NCBI GenBank assembly: GCA_039908095.1
Contig: JAMOBJ010000028.1
Location: 1-50,097 of the forward strand
Reading direction: 5' to 3'
Length of the DNA: 50,097 bases
Source: Nitrospirae bacterium YQR-1
GTDB taxonomy: Bacteria > Nitrospirota > Thermodesulfovibrionia > Thermodesulfovibrionales > Magnetobacteriaceae
Part shown: positions 18,206 through 27,310 of the stretch, in pieces
Position numbering within the stretch: the stretch's first letter is position 1
Layout: each line of letters opens with the position of its first letter
Program-made: the position numbers and the translations under genes
The notes under the pieces: generated by a model
Told to the model about the DNA's origin: nothing
The model's input: only the letters and a program-made list of their open reading frames with translations
Database searches by the model: none

Positions 18206-18382
18206 AGTACCTCATTTATTGACATCATAAACTTACCTTTAATATCTTTTAGTTTAGCAAAATCCTCTCTAAAAATATCTCTTTACCGTAATAATCCTCG
18301 CAGCCGAAATATGGAGAGGCTACATAAAAGAACGTAAGGTCTTTATCGTAATGTTCAAAAAACTTCTCGTACGGCTGGTTTC
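18202..18382 (-). pseudogene. Relic of a Dam-type (MT-D12) DNA adenine methylase
   Basis: Minus-strand translation gives PYEKFFEHYDKDLTFFYV, then ASPYFGCEDYYGKEIF, and after a one-base slip REDFAKLKDIKGKF and MMSINEV. This matches the region around catalytic motif IV of D12-class adenine methylases, which reads ..FYLDPPY.GCEDDYG..F.REDF..L..IKGKF..S.ND. The catalytic DPPY is changed to ASPY, a single base is missing near 18262, an in-frame stop lies upstream, and neither end of the gene is present. It is therefore a dead fragment. Its last bases overlap the start codon of the CRP/FNR gene. Confidence 0.75.
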
Positions 18383-18529
18383 AATAAAAACTCGTGCAAG
18401 GCGCACAGTCATACACACTCCTCTTAAATTTTTTTATAGTGAGCTTGCCCTGTACACCGCCCGAAAAAAATTGTTTTTTTATCAAAAAAAAAGTTAAGAT
18501 TAATACGGGGAATTATTTCATTTTAAATT

Positions 18530-21500
18530 ATGAAAAATATTGAAAAGACATCGGAGAAATATTTATTTCCGTGCGTTGCGTTATTATTTTTTGTAGGAGT
18601 ATCCATTGCATTTTCGTACTATATGTTCCCCTGCGAGGGCAGCAGCCGGAGATTTATCCTCTATGGCATAATTTTTTCATCATTTTCTCTGCCTGTGTTT
18701 TGGGCTCTCTATAATTATTACAGAAAACAAATATTAGAACTGCAATTATCTTCAAAAGAGACAAACAGAGAATTGCAGGCTAACATGGAGCTTCTTTCAA
18801 AAGTAAATGCACTACTTGAGCGTGAAATCTATGAAAGAGGTGAGGCGCAGGAGACGTTAAAGGAAAGTGAGGAAACCCTAAAAAAAATAACAAGCTCAGC
18901 CTCTGATGCAATTATAATGATAGATAGCTCCGGAAGCACTACGTTTTGGAGCCCTGGAGCGGAAGCAATATTCGGCTATAAATCCCATGAGGTAATGAAT
19001 AAAGACATACATAAGTTAATTGCCCATCCTGATTTCTTTGAGTCCTACTCACAGGCGTTTCCAGTTTTTGCCGCCTCCGGTCAGGGTAATGTAATAGGGA
19101 AAACAGTTGAGGTGTCAGCTGTAAAAAAAGACGGCACAGTTTTTCCAGTTGAATTATCCCTCTCGGCGGTTAAGATCAAAGGAGCATGGAATGCTGTTGC
19201 CATAGTCAGAGATATTACTGAAAGAAAAAGAAATGAAGATAATCTTAGAAAACTCTCAGCCGCAGTGGAGCACACTGCCGACAGTGTTATCATAGCCAAC
19301 ATAGACGGCTGCATTGAGTTTGTAAACAGTGCCTGCCTCTTGCTTAAGGGAATTAAGGCTCATGATGTCATTGGTAAGCACATTAAAGATATAAATGAAG
19401 AGCCCTTTACAAAGGAGTTTTTCATTGCATTACAGTCTTCGGTAATTGAAGGGGATGTCTATAGAGGTGTGACTCAAAACAGGGATATAAACGGGGAAAT
19501 CTACTACATGGATATCACGGTATCTCCGGTAAGAGGCTCAGATGGTAAGGTCACACATTTTATAGTAACAGGGAGAGATATCACTTATAACTTCGTAGCG
19601 GCGGAGGCTTTAAAACACTCCGAGGAGAAATTCCGTTCGCTTGTAAACAACATTCCCGATGTCATCTGGACATGTGACAGTGACGGTAAGGTGGCTTTCA
19701 TAAGTAAAAACGTCGAGGATCTATTAGGGCTGAGCCCTGTCGAGCTTCAAAAAGCAGGCAGTATTTATGAGATAGGTTGTATCCACCCCGATGATATCCC
19801 CAGACTTAAGGCCGCCTATTGCAGACTGTTTGAAAATAACAAACCTTTCTCGGTTGAGGTGAGGGCTATAAGCAAGGACGGAAGGCAGCTCTGGCTTATG
19901 AGCCGTTCCATGTTTGCTTATGAAAAGGCGTATAAATTATACGCTGACGGTGCTCTTACAGACATAACCGAAATAAAACTAATTCAAGATGAACTTAACA
20001 AGGCAAAGGATGAGGCTGAACGGGCAACACGTGCAAAGTCGGAGTTTCTTTCTTTGATGAGCCATGAGTTTCGAATACCTATGAATGCAATACTTGGCTT
20101 TGCCCAACTCCTTGAATCCGACCCCTATGATCCTCTGACTCCGTACCAGTTGGAAAATACATCTGAAATCCTCAAAGCAGGCCGGCATCTGTTGGAGTTG
20201 ATTGACAATGTGTTGGATCTCTCAAGAATTGAATCCGGCAGGGTAAAGCTGTCAATAGAACCGGTGGATTTACAGTCTCTCGCAGATGACAGCGTATCAT
20301 TGATTAAACCAATAGCGGACAGCCATAATGTCTCTATAGCCATAGATATGGAAAACTCTTTAGAGACTGCGGTCAGAGCAGATAAAATAAGGCTTAAACA
20401 GGTGATACTTAATTTACTTTCCAACAGTTTAAAATACAGCAAAGAAGGCGGTAGCATTTTAATACAAGGCCGCAGAACCGATGATATGTTTGAAGTCAGT
20501 GTGTTGGACTATGGCATTGAAATGTCCATGGAAAACCGTAAGTATCTTGTTAACGGCACAGATGCCGACAAGAAGGCAATTAATGCTTTAGGAACAGGGC
20601 TTGTCATAGCCAGGGAGCTGATTTCCCTTATGGGCGGCACTATGGGGATAGAAAGTGAGGAGGGCAGAGGGAGCAGATATTTTTTTACAATTCCGGTGTC
20701 AAGTGAATTTCCTGAAAATAAGATTTCTGTTGACAAGCCCGATTCATGTGACGTTATTTTTAGCGAAAAAGATAAATCTATCATACTATGCATTGATGAT
20801 AATCCCTCAAACCAGAAGCTTGTATATACAATCCTCTCACAACGGCATGACCTGGAATTGATTTCAGCCTATGATGCTCCCTTTGGCATAGAAATGGCAA
20901 AGTCGTATCATCCTGATATTATTTTACTGGATATCAATATGCAGGGGATGGACTGGTTGAATATTGTAAGGCTTTTGAAAAAAGATGAGGAAACCACGGA
21001 TATTGCTGTGATAGCCATAGGTGCAAATGTGCAGACTGAGGATATGCAGCGATACCTTGAGGCTGGGTTTGTTCATTATTTAGCTAAACCGATTGATGTA
21101 ACTGCTTTTGTTGATACAATAAACACGGTACTTTGTAGCAATAGTATTAAAAAAACAAAAAAACATGATAATGCCTCAGGCACTGGTGGTTCAAAAGGCT
21201 GCTATCCATGTACCCTCCTCTACATAGAGGATAATCCGGCAAGTGTAACACTACTGAACCGGATAATCTCACGCTATAAAAATATAAAATTCCTTTCCGC
21301 AGCAGACGGCCTTACAGGAGTACAACTTGCCGTAACACATAAGCCGGACATAATCCTGACGGATATTAATCTCCCTGATATATCAGGGATGGAGGTTTTA
21401 AAGAGAATCCGCGCAAATGCTGAAACAGCGCATACACCTGTTATAGCGCTAAGTGGTTATGTTGATGAGGGTGACAGCACTGTTTCAGATAGAAGCATCT

Positions 21501-21577
21501 TTACAAGATTTCTAATAAAACCATTTAATTTTAAAGAGTTTATGGGTATAATAGATGAGCTTTTAGTGAAAAAGTAA
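18530..21577 (+). CDS. Membrane hybrid histidine kinase with three PAS and two receiver domains
   Basis: 1015 residues. Two membrane helices (about 10-32 and 41-63) are followed by a coiled coil, PAS domains at about 112-233, 238-355 and 362-485, a HisKA domain with H512 in MSHEFRIPMNAI, HATPase_c (N box LSNSLKYS; G2 ALGTGLVIARELI), and receivers with phospho-acceptors D801 and D945. The G1 box is unusual: DYGIEM replaces the usual DTGxGI, removing a glycine that contacts ATP. Kinase activity may be weakened. The AT-rich upstream stretch has TTGTTT (18471-18476) and TAAGAT (18495-18500), a possible weak promoter. The HD-GYP gene follows 13 bp later. Confidence 0.9.
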   Translation: MKNIEKTSEKYLFPCVALLFFVGVSIAFSYYMFPCEGSSRRFILYGIIFSSFSLPVFWALYNYYRKQILELQLSSKETNRELQANMELLSKVNALLEREIYERGEAQETLKESEETLKKITSSASDAIIMIDSSGSTTFWSPGAEAIFGYKSHEVMNKDIHKLIAHPDFFESYSQAFPVFAASGQGNVIGKTVEVSAVKKDGTVFPVELSLSAVKIKGAWNAVAIVRDITERKRNEDNLRKLSAAVEHTADSVIIANIDGCIEFVNSACLLLKGIKAHDVIGKHIKDINEEPFTKEFFIALQSSVIEGDVYRGVTQNRDINGEIYYMDITVSPVRGSDGKVTHFIVTGRDITYNFVAAEALKHSEEKFRSLVNNIPDVIWTCDSDGKVAFISKNVEDLLGLSPVELQKAGSIYEIGCIHPDDIPRLKAAYCRLFENNKPFSVEVRAISKDGRQLWLMSRSMFAYEKAYKLYADGALTDITEIKLIQDELNKAKDEAERATRAKSEFLSLMSHEFRIPMNAILGFAQLLESDPYDPLTPYQLENTSEILKAGRHLLELIDNVLDLSRIESGRVKLSIEPVDLQSLADDSVSLIKPIADSHNVSIAIDMENSLETAVRADKIRLKQVILNLLSNSLKYSKEGGSILIQGRRTDDMFEVSVLDYGIEMSMENRKYLVNGTDADKKAINALGTGLVIARELISLMGGTMGIESEEGRGSRYFFTIPVSSEFPENKISVDKPDSCDVIFSEKDKSIILCIDDNPSNQKLVYTILSQRHDLELISAYDAPFGIEMAKSYHPDIILLDINMQGMDWLNIVRLLKKDEETTDIAVIAIGANVQTEDMQRYLEAGFVHYLAKPIDVTAFVDTINTVLCSNSIKKTKKHDNASGTGGSKGCYPCTLLYIEDNPASVTLLNRIISRYKNIKFLSAADGLTGVQLAVTHKPDIILTDINLPDISGMEVLKRIRANAETAHTPVIALSGYVDEGDSTVSDRSIFTRFLIKPFNFKEFMGIIDELLVKK

Positions 21578-21590
21578 TAAGGAGTAATGG

Positions 21591-22649
21591 TTGGAACAAC
21601 AGCAGATATTCGAAGCCACAATATTAATTGTGGATGATCAGCAGTCAAATGTCACTTTAGTGGAAAAGATGTTGAAGGCGGATGGCTATAAAAACATACT
21701 GACTACATTGGATCCTCGTCAGGTCGTTGACTTATATAAAGAGTACAGACCGGATTTAATTTTGCTTGACCTTAATATGCCGTTTATGGATGGTTTTGAA
21801 GTGATGACTGAATTAAGAAAAATTGAGAGTAATACCTATCTGTCTATCATGGTTTTAACGGCTTTCACAGACAGGACAATAAGAGTAAAAGCGCTGGAAT
21901 ACGGGGCAAAGGATTTTTTAACAAAACCATTTGACAGGCTGGAGGTGCTGACAAGAATAAAAAATATGCTGGAGATACGTCTTTTGCATAACAAGATGAT
22001 GGATTACAACAAGAGCCTTGAGCTGGAGGTGCAGAAAAGAACCAGGGAGTTAAAGCATACACAACTGGAGATAATTCGCCGCCTTGGCCGGGCCTCTGAG
22101 TACAGAGACAATGAAACCGGTTATCATATCATTCGGATGAGCCAGTACTGTGAGGTAGTGGCAAGGGGGGCGGGATTAAGCAAGGAACACTGCGAGCTGA
22201 TACTTCATGCCAGCCCCATGCACGATGTCGGTAAGATTGGCATTCCTGATAATGTACTTCTTAAACCTTCAAAGCTTGACCCGCAGGAATTTGAAATCAT
22301 GAAAACCCACACCATAAAAGGGGGAGAAATCCTTGACAATCATGATTCAGAGATAATGATTCTTGCCGGAACCATAGCGTTAACACACCATGAGAAGTGG
22401 GACGGCACCGGTTACCCTAACGGCATCTCCGGAAATGATATACCAATAGAGGGAAGAATTGTAGCCATTTGCGACGTCTTTGACGCTCTCACCTCAAAGC
22501 GTCCCTACAAGAAAGCGTGGAGCATTGAGGAGGCTGTTGCTGAAATAAAAAAGAACTCCGGCACACACTTTGACCCCGCTCTTGTAGAAGTGTTTGTAAA
22601 ACATTTAGATGAAATTATAAAAATCAAAGAAAGCTACGAGGATGTATAA
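21591..22649 (+). CDS. Receiver-HD-GYP protein (RpfG-type c-di-GMP phosphodiesterase)
   Basis: The N-terminal receiver has D60 as phospho-acceptor (LILLDLNMPFMDG) and a lysine in LTKPF. A coiled coil leads to an HD-GYP domain with HDVGKIGIPD (H211-D212) and HHEKWDGTGYPNG (GYP at 294-296), so the metal ligands are intact. Known members hydrolyse cyclic di-GMP. The TTG start at 21591 is preceded by AAGGAG at a good distance; the nearby ATG is out of frame. Directly downstream of the hybrid kinase, it is the likely output of that pathway, lowering c-di-GMP on phosphorylation. Confidence 0.93.
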   Translation: MEQQQIFEATILIVDDQQSNVTLVEKMLKADGYKNILTTLDPRQVVDLYKEYRPDLILLDLNMPFMDGFEVMTELRKIESNTYLSIMVLTAFTDRTIRVKALEYGAKDFLTKPFDRLEVLTRIKNMLEIRLLHNKMMDYNKSLELEVQKRTRELKHTQLEIIRRLGRASEYRDNETGYHIIRMSQYCEVVARGAGLSKEHCELILHASPMHDVGKIGIPDNVLLKPSKLDPQEFEIMKTHTIKGGEILDNHDSEIMILAGTIALTHHEKWDGTGYPNGISGNDIPIEGRIVAICDVFDALTSKRPYKKAWSIEEAVAEIKKNSGTHFDPALVEVFVKHLDEIIKIKESYEDV

Positions 22650-22812
22650 AGTCTTGAATCCATTTAATGAACTCCGAATGAATGAAGAACTGAAAAAAAT
22701 GAGACCAAGACAATGTGAGAGTTTTTCATCGTTTCCTCATTTTGACCAACCAATATTTGTTGGTTGTGAAAACGCTACAAGGTTATTGGCTGATTGGATA
22801 TTATGCCCTTAA
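22642..22812 (+). CDS. Possible small protein overlapping the HD-GYP gene end
   Basis: A 56-codon frame whose ATG lies inside the last codons of the HD-GYP gene, so it could be translated by coupling. The product is MYKVLNPFNELRMNEELKKM followed by a Phe/Pro-rich part and ends ATRLLADWILCP. No family is recognised and there is no independent binding site beyond GAGG directly before the ATG. It may equally be a chance frame in the 213-bp gap before mobA. Confidence 0.3.
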   Translation: MYKVLNPFNELRMNEELKKMRPRQCESFSSFPHFDQPIFVGCENATRLLADWILCP

Positions 22813-22862
22813 AAACCTTATGCTCTTAGTTGGACGGTATTTTACCGGAGGGTTAATCGCCG

Positions 22863-23480
22863 ATGGGTTTTGATTTGTCCGGAGCGCTTCTTTGCGGCGG
22901 GCAAAACAGCCGGTTTCCATACCCTAAGGGGCTTATAAAAATCGGCGGTACCACCATTATGGAAAAAACACTCACTATATTTAATGAGTGCTTTAAGCAA
23001 GTAATGTTAAGCACTAACTCCCCTGAAATATATTTCTCAGTTGCGCCGCTTTATGAAAACAAGCCTGTGGCTTTAATTGGGGATGTTTACGACACAAGGG
23101 GGCCGATGACCGGTATTTTTTCATGTCTGTTAAACTCACATTATGATAAAATGTTTGTTGTTGCTTGTGATATGCCCTTTGTTGAGAGAGTGGCGGTGGA
23201 TTTAATGATTTGTTTTGCTGTCGATAATCCTGATTTTGACGCCGTGGTACCAATTTGTGAGGGACAGCCAGAGCCGCTATTTGCCATATATGATAAGGCT
23301 GTTTTACCTGTTATGGAAAAAGCACTCACGGCCGGAAGGAAATCCTTAACGGTTTTTTTAAAAGATATAAATACTAAGTACATTGATGAGGCGGCTTTTA
23401 GAGCAGGTAATTCACATAAAAAATATTTTATAAACATAAATACGTTGGAAAATTTAAAAGAAATTGAAGATTATCTCTGA
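22863..23480 (+). CDS. mobA: Molybdenum cofactor guanylyltransferase
   Basis: Transfers GMP from GTP to molybdopterin, giving the bis-MGD type cofactor of DMSO-reductase-family enzymes. The 205-residue protein has the nucleotidyltransferase start GALLCGGQNSRFPYPKGLIKIGG, the GPMTGIFSCLL segment, the acidic metal site in VVACDMPFV and EGQPEPLFAIY. The lysine of the nucleotide loop is conserved. A GGAGGG site lies upstream of the ATG. The following tatA is a sensible neighbour, since many molybdoenzymes are exported by the Tat system. Confidence 0.92.
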   Translation: MGFDLSGALLCGGQNSRFPYPKGLIKIGGTTIMEKTLTIFNECFKQVMLSTNSPEIYFSVAPLYENKPVALIGDVYDTRGPMTGIFSCLLNSHYDKMFVVACDMPFVERVAVDLMICFAVDNPDFDAVVPICEGQPEPLFAIYDKAVLPVMEKALTAGRKSLTVFLKDINTKYIDEAAFRAGNSHKKYFININTLENLKEIEDYL

Positions 23481-23539
23481 GATAGAGTATTATAAATAAA
23501 GGGGCGAGCCGCTCCTGCCGTGATGAAAAGGAGGTTAAA

Positions 23540-23749
23540 ATGTTTGGACTGGGAACAACTGAGTTAATGCTGATTTTAGTAATAGTTGTGGTGCTGTTTG
23601 GCGCCTCAAAACTGCCTGAGCTTGGCAGAGGGATGGGGTCTTTTATTAAGAACCTGAAAAAAAGTATGTCTGATCACGATGAGATAGACGTCACTCCCAA
23701 GAAAGAAGATGCTGCTGCAGGGAAGGATAAAGCTGAAAAGCCTGCGTAG
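23540..23749 (+). CDS. tatA: Twin-arginine translocase subunit TatA
   Basis: A 69-residue protein with a short N-terminus, one membrane helix (TELMLILVIVVVLFG), the conserved FGASKLPELGRGMG hinge and amphipathic helix, then a charged, Lys/Asp/Ala-rich tail. TatA forms the pore for folded proteins at the inner membrane. A strong AAGGAGG site precedes the ATG. tatB and tatC are not adjacent. It is separated from alr by only 5 bp. Confidence 0.93.
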   Translation: MFGLGTTELMLILVIVVVLFGASKLPELGRGMGSFIKNLKKSMSDHDEIDVTPKKEDAAAGKDKAEKPA

Positions 23750-23754
23750 GTGGT

Positions 23755-24867
23755 GTGAGAGGTCCCGTTGTTGAGATAGATTTAACCGCTCTGAGATACA
23801 ATTACGGTGTCTTAATTGAGAGATGTTCAGGGCGTCCAGTTATTGCTGTTGTTAAGGCGGATGCTTACGGCCACGGCGCCGTTGCAGTTGCCTCTGTCTT
23901 GGAGCATATAGGCGTGTATTCTCTGGCTGTAGCCTTTTTGTCAGAGGCGGTTGAGTTAAGGCTCTCAGGCATTAAGAAACCCATCCTTATTCTCTTTGAC
24001 AAGCCAAAACCTGCTGAAATTGTTAAATATGCCCTTACCCCAATAGTCAGAAATGAACAAGACTGCCGGATTCTTAACGAATACGCTTTAGCTAAGAATA
24101 TAAGAATAAAAATTCACGTTAACATTGATACCGGAATGGGCAGGCTTGGGTTTATACATGATGACTGCATTGAAAAGTTGAAAAATCTTTCCACATTTAA
24201 GGGGCTTGAAATTGAAGGATTTATGAGCCATTTCTCGGAGGCTGATCTGCATGACAGGTCTTTTGCAGAGTACCAGTTAAACAGATTTCTTGAAATACGC
24301 AATGCTGTTTCACCTTGTTATAAGGATGCGCTGTGGCATTTTGCCAACAGTGCGGCAGTGCTTTCCTTTCCGGCCTCACACCTTGATGCAGTGCGTCCTG
24401 GTCTTATGCTCTATGGCAGTAACCCTATGTCATCAACATCAGGAATAAGTTGTGATAGTTTTTTACAGCCTGTGATGAAAGTTAAGAGCAGGCTGATAGA
24501 GATTAGAAATGTTCCTAAGGGGAAATCCATAAGCTATGGCCGCACATTTACCACAGAGCGGAACAGCCTTATCGGGGTGCTTTCCACAGGATACGCTGAT
24601 GGTTATCCAAGAGTGCTTTCAAACGTTGGGCGGGTTATAGTTAAAGATACCTTTGCTCCAATAGCCGGCAGGGTTTGTATGGACCTTACCATGGTGGATT
24701 TAACAGATATTGCGGATGTTAGTGAAAATGACGAGGTTATACTTATCGGCTCAGGAGGGCGGTGTAAAATCACGGCTTGCGACATTGCCGCACTCTGTGG
24801 CACTATCCCATATGAGATTGTCACCTCATTTGGAAGAAATAGAAATAAAAAATATTTAGATGGGTAG
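23755..24867 (+). CDS. alr: Alanine racemase
   Basis: PLP enzyme interconverting L- and D-alanine for peptidoglycan. The 370-residue protein has the PLP lysine K34 in VVKADAYGHGA, the barrel segment NIDTGMGRLGF and the second-base tyrosine region STGYADGYPR, followed by GRVCMDLTMVDLT. The GTG start immediately follows the tatA stop, and residues VEIDLTALRYNY match the usual N-terminus. It converges with the auxiliary lipoprotein gene that ends at 24899. Confidence 0.95.
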   Translation: MRGPVVEIDLTALRYNYGVLIERCSGRPVIAVVKADAYGHGAVAVASVLEHIGVYSLAVAFLSEAVELRLSGIKKPILILFDKPKPAEIVKYALTPIVRNEQDCRILNEYALAKNIRIKIHVNIDTGMGRLGFIHDDCIEKLKNLSTFKGLEIEGFMSHFSEADLHDRSFAEYQLNRFLEIRNAVSPCYKDALWHFANSAAVLSFPASHLDAVRPGLMLYGSNPMSSTSGISCDSFLQPVMKVKSRLIEIRNVPKGKSISYGRTFTTERNSLIGVLSTGYADGYPRVLSNVGRVIVKDTFAPIAGRVCMDLTMVDLTDIADVSENDEVILIGSGGRCKITACDIAALCGTIPYEIVTSFGRNRNKKYLDG

Positions 24868-24898
24868 TTTATTTTCTAACTCTGTAAGCATCAAAGAT

Positions 24899-25492
24899 TC
24901 ATTTTTTCTGTTTGTCAAGTATTTTCTCTTTGATCTGTGGCACTATTTGGGTCAGAGCGTCTTTTAGTGCAATACTCAGCCCCTCGGCAAGAGAGTTGAA
25001 GGAATTGTCAGGGAGTGGATTCTCTTTTGAGTAAACCCCGTGCAGTACGTTTTTGCCGTCGTTAGTTAATAGATCATAGTCAAACTCGAGGACTCCGGTG
25101 TTGCTCTCACCAAAGCGCTCAAATCTTCTGAGATTTATTTTCAGACAGTAGAAATCAACCCGCTGAGCAGTTACAATCCGTACATCTTTAAAGAATTTAA
25201 GGTCATAGAGTGCATTACGAAAAGCCTCTGAAATCATCCTTACGGGTGGGGCCTCCCATTTAGCATAAAATTCCGTTGTAAGCTCGTATGGAGAGTTTCT
25301 GATTAATAAGTACGGCTGGGACAGGTGCCTGGGCGCTGTTGCCAAAATACCCAAAACAATATCAGCGGTACCCTGTAGTTGTGATATGTTTTCGTAAGTA
25401 ATATTTAAACTGTAAATTTTAGTTTCAGGAATACTGCCGCACGATAACAACAGAAACATTGTCAGCATAGCTGCTGCAAAAAACTTATTCAC
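24899..25492 (-). CDS. ABC-transport auxiliary lipoprotein (PqiC/DUF330-like)
   Basis: A 197-residue lipoprotein when read from the GTG at 25492: basic VNKFF, hydrophobic core and lipobox LLSC with the lipidated cysteine at 18. The mature part (KIYSLN start, APRHLSQPYLLIRNSPYEL, then EAFRNALYDLKFFKDV) fits the auxiliary lipoprotein family that partners MCE transporters. It would sit at the outer membrane and receive or pass lipid. The start overlaps the MCE gene stop by 8 bp, and an AAAGGGG site precedes it; a longer frame from 25570 would lose the signal peptide at the N-terminus. Confidence 0.82.
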   Translation of the reverse strand: MNKFFAAAMLTMFLLLSCGSIPETKIYSLNITYENISQLQGTADIVLGILATAPRHLSQPYLLIRNSPYELTTEFYAKWEAPPVRMISEAFRNALYDLKFFKDVRIVTAQRVDFYCLKINLRRFERFGESNTGVLEFDYDLLTNDGKNVLHGVYSKENPLPDNSFNSLAEGLSIALKDALTQIVPQIKEKILDKQKK

Positions 25493-26399
25493 TTTCTTTC
25501 CCCTTTCCAGGAGCATGTATAAGGCTCCATGGTTTTGCTTTGACTTCCTGAAGTACATCCTGAAGATCATCCAATGTGATTTTTATGGAATCAAACATGG
25601 CTGCTAAGTTTTCCGACTGGTCGGATACCACGGTCTTTACGGAGTCAGACGTCTGGGTTATAGACACCGCAGCCTTATCCATGGATTTTATCATAATACC
25701 GATGGCCGTCAAATCCTCATTAAATTTACGAAGAGCCTCGTTAATTCCGTCCTTATTTGTCAGTAATATATCATCCATATTTTTAAGCACACTCTGAAGT
25801 TCTTTTGAAGACTGGGTAAGGTTTTGAGAGAACTCTGTAAATTTTGAAGAGACCTCAACAACTGTTTTATTAGTATTTGTAAGCAGATCTTCAATATGCC
25901 GCCTGTTTTTATCACCAAAAAACATATCCATGTCTTTTATGAGTTTATCAAGCGAATCGGCGGCAGTCCCAAGTTTTACAACTAAATCGGAAAACTGGAC
26001 TCTTTCCTCTGATGGCAGCACAGAGCCCGGAGGGATTGTTCCGGCTATGGTATTTTCCAGAGAAAGATCAAGATAAATTTCCCCTACAAACCCTACCTGA
26101 GATATCTTCGCTTTTGTACCTTTAAATAACTGCGTACCCCTGTTGAGGCCAATAACCACGGTAACAGACTCGTTAGGTTTATCCGGTGCACGCATCTGTT
26201 GAATTCGCCCAACTTTAAGTCCCCCCAGTCTTACAGATGACCCCTCATCTATACCGGCAACATCCATAAGCTTTATGTAATAGACATCATATTTATCGTA
26301 AAACGTATCGCCGCCTATTAAAATAACGAACAGGGCTATTAACGTAAGTCCCGACATTATTATAATGCCGGCTTTTATTTCATCCTTATACTTTGACAC
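25485..26399 (-). CDS. MCE-domain lipid transport protein (MlaD family)
   Basis: A 304-residue inner-membrane-anchored periplasmic protein: one N-terminal helix (AGIIIMSGLTLIALFVILIGG), an MCE/MlaD domain at about 38-115 (GIDEGSSVRLGGLKVGRI; KGTKAKISQVGFVGEIYLDL) and a long helical C-terminal region rich in Ser/Thr/Asp that could extend across the periplasm. Such proteins bind lipids in hexameric rings. The usual MlaE permease and MlaF ATPase are not adjacent; it instead follows gspN by 68 bp. Function as a lipid carrier is by family, partner subunits must be elsewhere. Confidence 0.9.
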   Translation of the reverse strand: MSKYKDEIKAGIIIMSGLTLIALFVILIGGDTFYDKYDVYYIKLMDVAGIDEGSSVRLGGLKVGRIQQMRAPDKPNESVTVVIGLNRGTQLFKGTKAKISQVGFVGEIYLDLSLENTIAGTIPPGSVLPSEERVQFSDLVVKLGTAADSLDKLIKDMDMFFGDKNRRHIEDLLTNTNKTVVEVSSKFTEFSQNLTQSSKELQSVLKNMDDILLTNKDGINEALRKFNEDLTAIGIMIKSMDKAAVSITQTSDSVKTVVSDQSENLAAMFDSIKITLDDLQDVLQEVKAKPWSLIHAPGKGKESE

Positions 26400-26467
26400 T
26401 TATACTGTTTTCTGTTTGTATTTGATAGCAGGGTATTGTATGATTTTTCATACAGCTTGTCAAGCGG

Positions 26468-27286
26468 TTAAAAAGGCAAATTCAATGATAGAGTTTTTTG
26501 TGATATCTTTATCACATAAATACCCGGAGAGAGTTCGTATTGTTTGAGTAAAAACAGCAAGTTTTTATCTTTAAAGTCACCATCAGGCATTACTTCAATT
26601 GAAACATCAAGGAAATCATTTAAAATCCGTCCTGAGATTCGGCAGTTTATGCCCTCTCCGGTCAGATACACCGATTCTATATTAACAGCCTGCCCGTCGG
26701 TACTTACCCTTGCAGTTATTTCAGTAATATATCCGGCAGGCAGATAAAATCCGCCTCCATGAAAATCGCTGAAACGGCATTTTTTCACCTCAAAAGTCCC
26801 CTCACTTCTATTTCCGGTCTTTAGTGTAAAACTGCCGGAAAATAGCCCGCTGCCTTTGATGCCGGACTTTTTCAGATAATCAAGTCCTGAGAGTTCCACC
26901 GAGTTTACATATACTTTCAGTGTCTTCTCAGCGTGGGTTTTTAGAAAGGGTACTTCATAGGTTAACCGTATAGTGCCGGCTGAAATATTGCCGTCAAAGG
27001 TAATTAATATTTTTCCACGAAAGATACCGCCCAGATTAACACTACCATGAGTTTCACTTATTACAACCGCCACCTTTTCATTTATATAGATTTGTACTTC
27101 AGCGATTTTTATTTCACCCAAAAAGCCTTTTCTAAAACCATGTAACTTTACGCTGTATGCTCTATTCAAAGACCTTTTAATCGCCTCTGAAAGTGACTGC
27201 TCTGAAACAGCGGTATTCCAAACAACAAGCAATAAGAAAAACATAAAAATAACCGTAAATATGAAAAAACTTATTACTTTTACCAT
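26468..27286 (-). CDS. gspN: Type II secretion system protein GspN
   Basis: A 272-residue protein with one N-terminal membrane helix (residues 5-26) and a beta-rich periplasmic domain (GFLGEIKIAEVQIYI, LGGIFRGKILITFDG, GSGLFSGSFTLKTG). This pattern matches the GspN family found in non-proteobacterial T2SS loci, and the position directly after gspM supports the call. GspN is an accessory component with an unclear role. The AsmA-like repeat character could also point to lipid contact, of interest next to an MCE gene. Confidence 0.75.
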   Translation of the reverse strand: MVKVISFFIFTVIFMFFLLLVVWNTAVSEQSLSEAIKRSLNRAYSVKLHGFRKGFLGEIKIAEVQIYINEKVAVVISETHGSVNLGGIFRGKILITFDGNISAGTIRLTYEVPFLKTHAEKTLKVYVNSVELSGLDYLKKSGIKGSGLFSGSFTLKTGNRSEGTFEVKKCRFSDFHGGGFYLPAGYITEITARVSTDGQAVNIESVYLTGEGINCRISGRILNDFLDVSIEVMPDGDFKDKNLLFLLKQYELSPGIYVIKISQKTLSLNLPF

Positions 27287-27310
27287 TTTAGTATTTCTAA
27301 AAACATAGTA

